From Verrucomicrobiia bacterium (GTDB taxonomy: Bacteria; Verrucomicrobiota; Verrucomicrobiia; Limisphaerales; UBA9464), in the NCBI GenBank assembly GCA_019634635.1, contig JAHCBB010000008.1:124001-188000 (forward strand): 64,000 bases of DNA. Reading direction: 5' to 3'. Shown in pieces: positions 35,143 through 42,386 of this stretch (position 1 is its first letter; each line of letters starts with the position of its first letter). The notes under the pieces are model-generated. The model ran no database searches. It was given only the letters and a program-made list of their open reading frames with translations, and was not told the origin of the DNA. A program made the position numbers and the translations under genes.

Positions 35143-36534
35143 TTACACGGACTCCGATGAACCGGGCTCCGGAACGACCACGTCGGCCCGGGGAAGCAGT
35201 TGCCTCAGGGTTTCGCCAAAGGCGAGGGATTGGGATTCCTCCCCGTGAACCACGAAGATCCTCTGGAGGGATCCCCGGATTCGTCCGACATACGCCGCCA
35301 GTTCCCCCCGGTCGGCATGGCCCGAGAGAAAGTCCACCGCCGCCACGCGGGCACGCACCTCGACCGGTTCGCCAAAAATGTTCACCGGAGACCGGCCCGC
35401 CCGGAGTTGGGCGCCCAGGGTGTGGTCAGCGCAGTGGCCGACAAAGAGCACCAGATTGCGTGGATCTCCCAGGTTGTTGCGCAGGTGATGCCGCACCCGC
35501 CCCGCCTCGGCCATGCCGGACGCGCTGATGATGATCATCGGCCCCGGCAGGTCATTGAGCTGCTTGGAATGGTCCGGACTGCGGATGTACGTGAGATGCT
35601 TCATCTCGAACGGTTGTCCCTCCTCCCGGAGCCGCGCGTACATCGCCTCGTTGAAGCATTCCGGATGCAACCGGTGGACTTCGGTGGCGTTGACCGCCAG
35701 CGGGCTGTCCACATAGACGGGAAAGATCGGGGCCTTCTCCCGCGCGAAAAATCGCTTGAGGCGCACGACCAGTTGCTGGGTCCGGCCCACCGCAAATGCC
35801 GGCACAATGACCTTGCCGCCCGCCATCAGCGTTTCCATCGCGGGCTGGAACAGGGCCTCTTCGTCCGCGCGCGGCTCGTGATCACGTCCGCCATAGGTGC
35901 TCTCCACCTGGAGGAAATCCACCCCCTCCACCGGAACCGGATCTCTCAGGATGGGGTCGTCTCCGCGCCCGACATCACCGCTGAACAGATACCGGAAGCG
36001 CCGCGAGCCCTCCCGAACGTCCAGCACGACCTGCGCCGAGCCGAGAATGTGGCCCGCGTCCACAAACGTCGCGGTTACGCCGTCGCCCACCGGGATCGGG
36101 CGGTCGTAGCCCACCGAGACGAACTGACGGACGGTCCGCTCGGCATCCGTGACCGAATACAGGGGAGTGACCGGCGGTTCGCCCCGCCGCGCCCGCAACT
36201 TGTTGACGAACTCGGTATCGGCGATCTGGATGTGCGCCGAATCCTCGAGGAGGATGGAGGCGAGGTCGCGCGTCGCGAAGGTGCAGTAGATGTTCCCGCG
36301 AAAGCCCTGCCGGTGGAGATTGGGCAGGTTGCCACAGTGATCCATGTGCGCGTGGCTCAAAACGACGGCGTCAATACGCGCAGGGTCGAAGGGGAAGCAG
36401 CAGTTCCGTTCGATGGATTCGCCGCGCCGCCCCTGGAAGAGACCGCACTCCAGGAGCAGACGATGCTCGTTCACCTCGATGAGGTACATCGAGCCCGTCG
36501 TGGTTCGGGTCGCACCCAGAAACGTGATCTTCAT
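35143..36534 (-). CDS. Metallo-beta-lactamase/beta-CASP RNA-processing nuclease
   Basis: 463 residues from ATG 36534. MBL motifs are SHAHMDHCGNLP (HxHxDH), the GHILGSAQV motif, and SGDVGRGDDP. Beta-CASP motifs are VIVPAFAVGRTQQL, the conserved SASGMAEAGRV, and the final HADRGEL and HGEE segments. This is the YSH1/CPSF73-like group of bacterial RNases that process or degrade RNA with two zinc ions. It is the last gene of the operon starting at cimA, 58 bp after the Rsm22-like gene. The start was chosen because MKITFLGATRTTTGSMYL is the normal N-terminus of the family. Confidence 0.93.
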   Translation of the reverse strand: MKITFLGATRTTTGSMYLIEVNEHRLLLECGLFQGRRGESIERNCCFPFDPARIDAVVLSHAHMDHCGNLPNLHRQGFRGNIYCTFATRDLASILLEDSAHIQIADTEFVNKLRARRGEPPVTPLYSVTDAERTVRQFVSVGYDRPIPVGDGVTATFVDAGHILGSAQVVLDVREGSRRFRYLFSGDVGRGDDPILRDPVPVEGVDFLQVESTYGGRDHEPRADEEALFQPAMETLMAGGKVIVPAFAVGRTQQLVVRLKRFFAREKAPIFPVYVDSPLAVNATEVHRLHPECFNEAMYARLREEGQPFEMKHLTYIRSPDHSKQLNDLPGPMIIISASGMAEAGRVRHHLRNNLGDPRNLVLFVGHCADHTLGAQLRAGRSPVNIFGEPVEVRARVAAVDFLSGHADRGELAAYVGRIRGSLQRIFVVHGEESQSLAFGETLRQLLPRADVVVPEPGSSESV

Positions 36535-36592
36535 GGCCGAGGACCGCGGACTTTCCGGAGCGAGGCCCGCACACGCAATGGAATCCGTTGCC

Positions 36593-37630
36593 TCACGCCC
36601 CGGCATCCGCCGCCGCGGGTCCCGGACCGCGCTGGAGTCCGCCGCCCTCCAGCGCCTCCACGGCCACCACCGAGTCGCCTTCGACCTTCCATCGCACCCG
36701 TTGCAGACCGTCGGCCGCTTCGATCCGGTCGAGGGTTTCCTGGAAACCCCGCGCCGACAGGCGCAATTCCCGGACACCCCCTGCGTCACAGGTGAAGATC
36801 CGGCTGAATCCCTTGTGACGTCTTGGCGCCCCCACAAGGCGGCTCCAGCCGGCCTCAGGGTGGACCCCGGGCCGGCGATCCAACACCAGATGACTGAACG
36901 GCAGGCTGCGGAGGTCCACCCCAAGACAGCGCGCAAAGGCGGCCCACTGCGGATCCGAGAAAACGGCCGACGGCGGCCTCGCAAAAAAGTGGCACCAGTG
37001 GCGCTCGTTCCCCGGCGTGGTCATCCCGCACGGGCCGCCGTGCGGGCACGGACTGATAATGCGGAAATGTTCCCGAAGCGCCTCCCGTGCGGCAATCAAT
37101 CCCCGGCTGTCCGCATGGGTTCCAGGCTCCACCCAGAGCACGACCTCCACACGCCGGGCCAGCGCCAGGAGGCGACGCCGCTCCCCTGCAGGCAGCTCGT
37201 TGAGAACATGGCTCACGACCAACGTTCCCGGGGCCTCAGGGCCGGTCAGCACGGATGCCGGCACGGGGCCGACCCGAACGCCGGGGAACGCATCCGAAGC
37301 CGCCGCGCAGGCAAATTCCACGGCCGGCCGGGAGCGATCATGCACCCACAGGGTGGTGTCCGCGGACACGCCGAACGCGGCAAGGACCCGGCGGCCCGCG
37401 ATCCCGCTGCCACAGCCGAAGTCCAGCAGCGGTCCCGGCGGCAAGCGCCATCCACGCGCCGTCAACTCCCCGAGAACCGCGTCCCACTTCCACCCGATTC
37501 GCTCGCCAAAGGTGGCGTCATACGCCTTCAGATCCGCCCGGTGCCTCCAGTACGGCCCCCGGACCCGCTCGCGTCCGAGGAAGATGGAGCGGAGCCGCTC
37601 CAGTGCGGGCCCGTCGGGAAAGGGAGTCAT
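36593..37630 (-). CDS. Rsm22-like ribosome-associated methyltransferase
   Basis: 345 residues from ATG 37630, overlapping the upstream methyltransferase by 4 bp. The SAM-binding motif is LLDFGCGSGIAGRRVL (~70-85), then SHVLNEL. The Cys cluster CPHGGPCGMTTPGNERHWCHFF is the mark of the Rsm22 family, whose mitochondrial members bind the small ribosomal subunit and carry an Fe-S cluster. A role in ribosome maturation is expected; target unknown. Coupled translation with the neighbouring methyltransferase suggests that both act on translation components. Confidence 0.82.
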   Translation of the reverse strand: MTPFPDGPALERLRSIFLGRERVRGPYWRHRADLKAYDATFGERIGWKWDAVLGELTARGWRLPPGPLLDFGCGSGIAGRRVLAAFGVSADTTLWVHDRSRPAVEFACAAASDAFPGVRVGPVPASVLTGPEAPGTLVVSHVLNELPAGERRRLLALARRVEVVLWVEPGTHADSRGLIAAREALREHFRIISPCPHGGPCGMTTPGNERHWCHFFARPPSAVFSDPQWAAFARCLGVDLRSLPFSHLVLDRRPGVHPEAGWSRLVGAPRRHKGFSRIFTCDAGGVRELRLSARGFQETLDRIEAADGLQRVRWKVEGDSVVAVEALEGGGLQRGPGPAAADAGA

Positions 37631-38847
37631 GCCGGAGACCCCAGGGGAAATCCGATGGATGCGGCGAGATGCTGGTGGCGGATGCCGAAGGCGGCGGCCA
37701 GTTCCCGCACCCGCCGGGCGGCGGCCCCGGGATCCGTATTGGAATGCCGCACGGCGGCGATCATCAGGTTCTTTGCAGTATGTTCCGGAGAGATGAACTC
37801 GAAAACCCGCGGATCGCGTCCGGCCCATTCCAGCAGTCCGGCTCGCAACGCGTCGGTAACAATCTCCGCCATGCGGCTGTTCAGGATCCCATGGCGGAGC
37901 GCCCCCGCAAAAATGGCGGGCGCCGTCAGCTGAACCTGCACCTCGCGGTGACAGCAGGGCGAGACCACGAGCAGCGCGGCATCGGCCAAAATGCCGGCGG
38001 CCAGGGCGTCATCAGTCGCCGTGTCGCAGGCGTGCAGCGCCACCAGCACGTCCATCGCCTCCCGGGGGGCCTCGGCAATGGTCCCGGGCAGGAACTCCAG
38101 ACCGTCGCATCCACTCTCGAGCGCCGCGCGGTTGGCTCCAGCCACCAGCGAGGCCCGGGCCTCCACTCCAAAGGTGCGTACCGGCCGCGCGGACCGCGAC
38201 CGGAGGTGTTCGTGAAGCGCAAAGGTCAGGTGCCCCTTTCCGCACCCCATGTCCCACACGCGGAGGGGCGGGTCCCGGAGGTCGCCCTCCAAGGCCGCCG
38301 CACCCCCCCGCAGAAGTCCCGCCTCCACGAGCAACGGATCCAGCAGTTCGATGAACCGGTGGATTTGCCGGTATTTTGATTCCTGTCCACGGCACACCGT
38401 CCCTTCCGCCGTGGTCACCCCCAGGGCGCGAAGCCATGGGCGGTCCGCCGGTACGGTGCGCGCCTTGACCCGGTCGTGCGCCTGGGTTGGGACCTCCGGG
38501 GCCAGTGCGGGGGAATACAGCACCCGTCCCGCACGTCCCTTGCGAAATTCAAGCTGGGCCGTCCGCCGTGTGGTGAACAGGTTGGCCACGCAGAATTCCG
38601 TGCCGAGCAGCTCCCCAAGCCGCTGCACCCCCTCGTCCGGCTCCAAATTCCGGGTGACATCATGCGTCGGCAGGCTCCAGACCATCTGCAGGCGCGGGCC
38701 GTCACGCAGCAGCACGGGACGCGCCAGCAGCCGGCGCGCGACGGCATCCGTCTTCCGGGGCGCCCCCAGGCTCACCTTGATCAAGGTGCCCTCCGCAATC
38801 GCCATCGCGAGGGCGTCCATCCACTCCTGTCGGGCATCACCGGGCAT
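37627..38847 (-). CDS. SAM-dependent methyltransferase (Methyltransf_32-like)
   Basis: 406 residues from ATG 38847 (frame also open to a TTG at 38883). An N-terminal ~170-residue region is followed by a Rossmann methyltransferase domain: DMGCGKGHLTFALHEHL (motif I, ~220), VALHACDTATDDALA, and the VVSPCCHREVQ block. These are typical of the family that includes putative RNA methyltransferases. It lies between bioD (5 bp gap) and the Rsm22-like gene (ATGA overlap). The substrate is probably rRNA or tRNA, by family analogy only. Confidence 0.8.
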   Translation of the reverse strand: MPGDARQEWMDALAMAIAEGTLIKVSLGAPRKTDAVARRLLARPVLLRDGPRLQMVWSLPTHDVTRNLEPDEGVQRLGELLGTEFCVANLFTTRRTAQLEFRKGRAGRVLYSPALAPEVPTQAHDRVKARTVPADRPWLRALGVTTAEGTVCRGQESKYRQIHRFIELLDPLLVEAGLLRGGAAALEGDLRDPPLRVWDMGCGKGHLTFALHEHLRSRSARPVRTFGVEARASLVAGANRAALESGCDGLEFLPGTIAEAPREAMDVLVALHACDTATDDALAAGILADAALLVVSPCCHREVQVQLTAPAIFAGALRHGILNSRMAEIVTDALRAGLLEWAGRDPRVFEFISPEHTAKNLMIAAVRHSNTDPGAAARRVRELAAAFGIRHQHLAASIGFPLGSPA

Positions 38848-38852
38848 GCGGA

Positions 38853-39560
38853 TCAGCCTTTCCCCACGGCGCCACCCGGGCAAGCCCCGTGCACGATCGG
38901 CGCCAGGATGCGCGCCAGAATGCGGTCCAGTCGGGAATCAGGTTCGGGCGGCGCCGGACCCCGGAACCGGGGCAGGACGATGACCCGGTCGGCGCCGATG
39001 CACTCGCCGAGCAGCGCCGGGTTGGTGCGGCTGGCGGCGTCGCGGCAGGGCGGCTCGACCAGGACGCATCGCGCCCGGGCAGCGATTGCCCCCGGCAGCG
39101 CCGCCAACACGAGCCGGGCCTGGTTCAACGCACCCAGCCGGTTGGGACACACCACGACCGGGGTGGCCCGGAGACTCCGGATCAGATCCAGGGCCGAGAA
39201 TCCTTCGCCCAACGGACTGAGCAGTCCCCCCGCCCCCTCGACCAGTAGCGTCCCGTGACCGGAGGCAGCCTGGCGGAGAAAGCGCACCACGGCGGCCATT
39301 TCCACCCGGCGGCCTTCACACCGGGCCGCCAGAAGCGGCGTCAGTGGACGGCGGAACACCCAGGGGCAGATCGCTTCCCGGTCCAGGGCGCCTTCCTGGG
39401 CCGCCTGAAGGGCCCGCACGTCATCCAGTCCCCCCGAACAGAAGGGCTTGACCGCCCGGACCGCCTCGCCGCGCCGCCGGAGATGGCGCGTCAGGAGCAC
39501 GGCCAGCACCGTCTTCCCCACGCCGGTGTCACTACCGGTGATGAACACCACCCGTTTCAC
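38853..39560 (-). CDS. bioD: Dethiobiotin synthetase
   Basis: ATP-dependent ring closure of 7,8-diaminopelargonate to dethiobiotin in biotin synthesis. 235 residues from GTG 39560, which overlaps the cimA stop as GTGA. The P-loop is TGSDTGVGKTV near the N-terminus, with K37-type AVKPF and the VEGAGGLLSPL motif. A CPNRLGALNQ segment provides nucleotide contacts. No other bio genes are nearby; the neighbours are cimA and two methyltransferases. A longer frame upstream exists inside cimA but is not the gene start. Confidence 0.92.
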   Translation of the reverse strand: MKRVVFITGSDTGVGKTVLAVLLTRHLRRRGEAVRAVKPFCSGGLDDVRALQAAQEGALDREAICPWVFRRPLTPLLAARCEGRRVEMAAVVRFLRQAASGHGTLLVEGAGGLLSPLGEGFSALDLIRSLRATPVVVCPNRLGALNQARLVLAALPGAIAARARCVLVEPPCRDAASRTNPALLGECIGADRVIVLPRFRGPAPPEPDSRLDRILARILAPIVHGACPGGAVGKG

Positions 39561-41155
39561 GGCCGGACGGCAATGTTCGCGCGCGGCCGGTGATCCAGCA
39601 ACGCGTACTCCATGGAGTCCTCCAGCGCCTTCAATGACGCGGTGATGATGTTCTCGCTCACGCCGACCGTACCCCACTCCCGACGACCGTCGGTGGACTG
39701 GATCAACACGCGGGTTCGGGCTCGCGTGCCCTCGACGCCGTCCAGGATGCGCACCTTGTAATCGGTGAGCCGCACCTTTCGCAGCCGGGGAAACGAGCGC
39801 GCGAGCGCCGACCGCAGCGCACTGTCGAGTGCATTCACCGGCCCGTCCCCGTCGGCCACCGTGTGATGGACCACGTCCCCGACGCGGACCTTCACCGTCG
39901 CCTCGCACACGGAGCCGCCGTCGTCGCCGCGCATCGAGACGTGATAGGACTTGATGGAGAAGAAAAGCCCGGGATTATCGTCGAGGATGCCCCGGATCAG
40001 GAGGGCCAGCGATGCCTCGGCCGCCTCGTATTCGAAGCCCTGCGATTCCAGTTCCTTGACCCGGGCGGTGATCGCACGGGCCTCCGGGGCCTCGGGCGCC
40101 AGCGGGAAGCCGAGTTCGCCGGCCTTCAGCAGAATGTTGGTGCGCCCCGACATGTCACTGACCAGGACCCGCCGCCGGTTGCCCACCAACTCGGGGGGGA
40201 TGTGCTCGTAGCTGCGGGCCACCCGGTCAATCGCATGGACATGGATGCCCCCCTTGTGGGCGAAGGCCGTCTGACCGACCCAAGGCTGGCGCGGGTCATG
40301 GCGGACATTGGCGATCTCGTCCACAAACTCGGAAAGTTCCTTCAGCTTGGGCAGTGATCGCGCCGGAACGCAGGGGCGGTTGAGCTTGAAATGCAGCGTG
40401 GGGATGACACTGACGAGGTTGCAGTTCCCCGTGCGCTCCCCGTAGCCATTGATGGTCCCCTGGACATGCGTGGCGCCGGCCTCGAGGGCGGCCACCGCGT
40501 TGGCGAGGGCGAAGCCGGCATCGTTGTGCGTATGAATGCCCACAACCGTACCCAGTCGCGCCACCGCCAGCGCGGTGACCCGTCCCACCTCGGCGGGCAA
40601 CCGTCCGCCATTGGTGTCGCAGAGGCAGACCACGTCGGCGCCAGCCCGCGCCGCCGCCTCCCAGGTGGCCATCGCGTAGTCCGCCGCATCCGCATGACCG
40701 TCAAAGCTGTGTTCGGCGTCGTACACCACGCACCGACCCTGGTCCTTCAGGTACCGGACGGTTTCCGCAATCATGGCCAGATTCTCATCGGCCGACACGC
40801 GGAGCACCTCCGCAACATGAAGGCGCCACGACTTGCCCACGATGGTGATCACGGGCGTCTCGGCCTCCAACAGCAGGCGTACCTGGTCGTCGCGCTCGAC
40901 GGGCACCCCTTTCTTTCGCGTAAACCCGAAGGCGGCGATCCGCGCAGACTTCCAGCGGCGTCGGCGTGCCTGGCGGAAAAACTCCATGTCCTTCGGATTG
41001 GAGCCCGGCCATCCGCCCTCGATGAACCCAATGCCGAACTGGTCCAGCTTCTCGGCAATCCGCAGCTTGTCGCTCAGGGAAAAGTTGATGCCTTCCGCCT
41101 GTGCGCCATCGCGAAGGGTCGTGTCGTAGAGGGCGACTTTGGAGTTCATGGACAT
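39557..41155 (-). CDS. cimA: Citramalate synthase
   Basis: Condenses pyruvate and acetyl-CoA to (R)-citramalate, the first step of the threonine-independent route to isoleucine. 532 residues: an HMGL/isopropylmalate-synthase-like TIM barrel with LYDTTLRDGAQAEGINFS at the start, GIHTHNDAGFALAN and INGYGERTGNCNL. A C-terminal LeuA-type allosteric domain (~400-532) normally senses isoleucine. There are two possible starts, ATG 41155 and 41149. It is the first gene of the operon with bioD. A leader ORF with Ile-Ile and a terminator hairpin precede it, pointing to attenuation. Confidence 0.93.
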   Translation of the reverse strand: MSMNSKVALYDTTLRDGAQAEGINFSLSDKLRIAEKLDQFGIGFIEGGWPGSNPKDMEFFRQARRRRWKSARIAAFGFTRKKGVPVERDDQVRLLLEAETPVITIVGKSWRLHVAEVLRVSADENLAMIAETVRYLKDQGRCVVYDAEHSFDGHADAADYAMATWEAAARAGADVVCLCDTNGGRLPAEVGRVTALAVARLGTVVGIHTHNDAGFALANAVAALEAGATHVQGTINGYGERTGNCNLVSVIPTLHFKLNRPCVPARSLPKLKELSEFVDEIANVRHDPRQPWVGQTAFAHKGGIHVHAIDRVARSYEHIPPELVGNRRRVLVSDMSGRTNILLKAGELGFPLAPEAPEARAITARVKELESQGFEYEAAEASLALLIRGILDDNPGLFFSIKSYHVSMRGDDGGSVCEATVKVRVGDVVHHTVADGDGPVNALDSALRSALARSFPRLRKVRLTDYKVRILDGVEGTRARTRVLIQSTDGRREWGTVGVSENIITASLKALEDSMEYALLDHRPRANIAVRP

Positions 41156-41180
41156 GGGAAACGTCTCTGGTTCTTGAAGT

Positions 41181-41218
41181 GAAAAAGCGAAAACCCCGTC
41201 CCGCGGCGCGGAACGGGG
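41181..41218 (-). terminator. Terminator hairpin in the cimA leader (probable attenuator)
   Basis: On the minus strand CCCCGTTCCGC and GCGGGACGGGG form an 11-bp stem with one mismatch (41218-41194), followed by TTTTCGCTTTTTC (41193-41181). It stands 26 bp before the cimA start. No other minus-strand gene lies upstream, so it can only act on the cimA transcript. Confidence 0.75.
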
Positions 41219-41239
41219 CTTTCGATCGTGAAAACGCGT

Positions 41240-41329
41240 TCAGCGACGGCAGGCGGCCCGGGACGCAATAATGGACCGGGGCACCACGCCCCGGAACCCC
41301 ACCGCCGCACCTTGGGAAAAGCCCGTCAT
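41240..41329 (-). CDS. Putative cimA leader peptide with Val-Val and Ile-Ile
   Basis: A 29-codon ORF (ATG 41329, TGA 41242-41240) ending 21 bp before the terminator hairpin. The peptide contains GVVPRSIIASR, with adjacent ATT-ATT codons. Just upstream of these a strong hairpin CCGGGGC-GTGGT-GCCCCGG overlaps its own codons. The layout (short ORF with codons for the pathway product, then a terminator, then the biosynthetic gene) is that of ribosome-mediated attenuation. No good ribosome site is visible, so this is a hypothesis. The same frame is open upstream to 41494. Confidence 0.4.
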   Translation of the reverse strand: MTGFSQGAAVGFRGVVPRSIIASRAACRR

Positions 41330-41527
41330 CGCTGGGGAAAAGTCCCAAAACTGCCGGCTCGAGGCAAGCGGGAACTCGACGACAACGTACCCCGCGGAGA
41401 ACAGGCGATGGAGGGGCCGGCGGAGGGCCCACGGACTTTTCTGAACAATCCTGTGGCGCCCGGGGACAAATCTCCGGTAGAACCACGCCGTCAAACGTTT
41501 CAGCAGTCCAACCAGGAAATTAAGGCG

Positions 41528-41555
41528 TTGACTTTTCGACCCTCCTGCCTAGGCT
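41528..41555 (+). promoter_or_regulatory. Candidate promoter of the FecR-domain gene
   Basis: TTGACT (41528-41533), a 16-base spacer and TAGGCT (41550-41555) lie 39 bp upstream of the start codon at 41594. The -35 is near consensus, the -10 weak. The rest of the 41156-41593 gap contains the cimA leader on the other strand. Confidence 0.4.
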
Positions 41556-41593
41556 GCGTCCCGTCCGACTATCATTCTCCAAAGGGCTTCAAC

Positions 41594-42307
41594 ATGAACT
41601 ATTTTGGACGCTTTTCTCGTGTGGCGTGCGTCGGTGCCGTTTTGGCGTTGGCCGCGAACCTCGTCCTTGCCGCACCGCAGACCGGCAGCGCAAAAGTCGC
41701 GAAGGTCAGCGGCATCGTCTATCTCGGGTCCGCACCGGCCAGTGTGGGTGACGTCATCGGCCCCGGCACGGTCATCAGCACCGGCCCGGCCTCCGAGGTC
41801 CTGCTGAACCTCGGCGCCAACGGCGGCTTCACCCGGGTTCTGGAAAACAGCAAGTTGTCCATTGACGAGCTGACTGTGGACTCCGCCGGCCCCGAGACGG
41901 TCGTCAAGACCCGCCTCGGCCTGAAAGCCGGCAAGATTGACTCCCAAGTCAACCGGCTGTCCAACCAGTCCAGCTACATCGTCCAGACCCCGACCAGTAC
42001 CGCCGCGATCCGCGGGACTGTGTTCACCACCTACGCCAACGGGGCCGTGCTGGTGTTCGATGGTTGCGTGGATGTGGTCGTGCAGGATGCGGTCACCAGC
42101 CGTGAGGCCCGCTACAACGTGTGCGCCGGCCAGATGTTCGACCCGAACATCCCGGGAGTGGTTTCCATTCCTCCGGGCGTGATCGCCCCAACCTTCGCGG
42201 TCGGGCCCGGCACTCCGCCGACGCCGTTCCTCGAGCGCCCCGTGGTGTACGTGTCCCCGTTCCCGCCGGATCTTTCTCCGGTGACCCCCGTCTCCGCCGC
42301 CGAGTGA
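41594..42307 (+). CDS. Secreted FecR-domain protein
   Basis: 237 residues from ATG 41594, with a signal peptide (VACVGAVLALAANLVLA). Residues ~30-160 form a FecR-type domain (VGDVIGPGTVISTGPASEVLLNL, then YIVQTPTSTAAIRGTVFTT). FecR domains occur in iron-signalling anti-sigma regulators, but also in many exported proteins paired with CHASE2 cyclases or kinases, as here. Two Cys residues (in DGCVDV and NVCAGQ) could form a disulfide. A strong terminator follows, then a CHASE2 adenylate cyclase gene, suggesting a sensing partnership. No sigma factor is adjacent. Confidence 0.85.
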   Translation: MNYFGRFSRVACVGAVLALAANLVLAAPQTGSAKVAKVSGIVYLGSAPASVGDVIGPGTVISTGPASEVLLNLGANGGFTRVLENSKLSIDELTVDSAGPETVVKTRLGLKAGKIDSQVNRLSNQSSYIVQTPTSTAAIRGTVFTTYANGAVLVFDGCVDVVVQDAVTSREARYNVCAGQMFDPNIPGVVSIPPGVIAPTFAVGPGTPPTPFLERPVVYVSPFPPDLSPVTPVSAAE

Positions 42308-42340
42308 GCGATGGGATGAATCGAGGTTAGATTTTAATCA

Positions 42341-42372
42341 CCCAGGGCAACGCAAGTTGCCCTGGGTTTTTT
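42341..42372 (+). terminator. Rho-independent terminator after the FecR gene
   Basis: CCCAGGGCAA-CGCAAG-TTGCCCTGGG is a perfect 10-bp stem followed by TTTTTT. It ends 14 bp before the start codon of the cyclase gene (42387), whose ribosome site GGGAG is at 42376-42380. Confidence 0.95.
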
Positions 42373-42386
42373 CTTGGGAGACACCC

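Noticed and set aside
41594..42307. FecR-type iron anti-sigma regulator
   Set aside because: There is no partner sigma factor or TonB receptor, it has a cleavable signal peptide, and it is paired with a cyclase.
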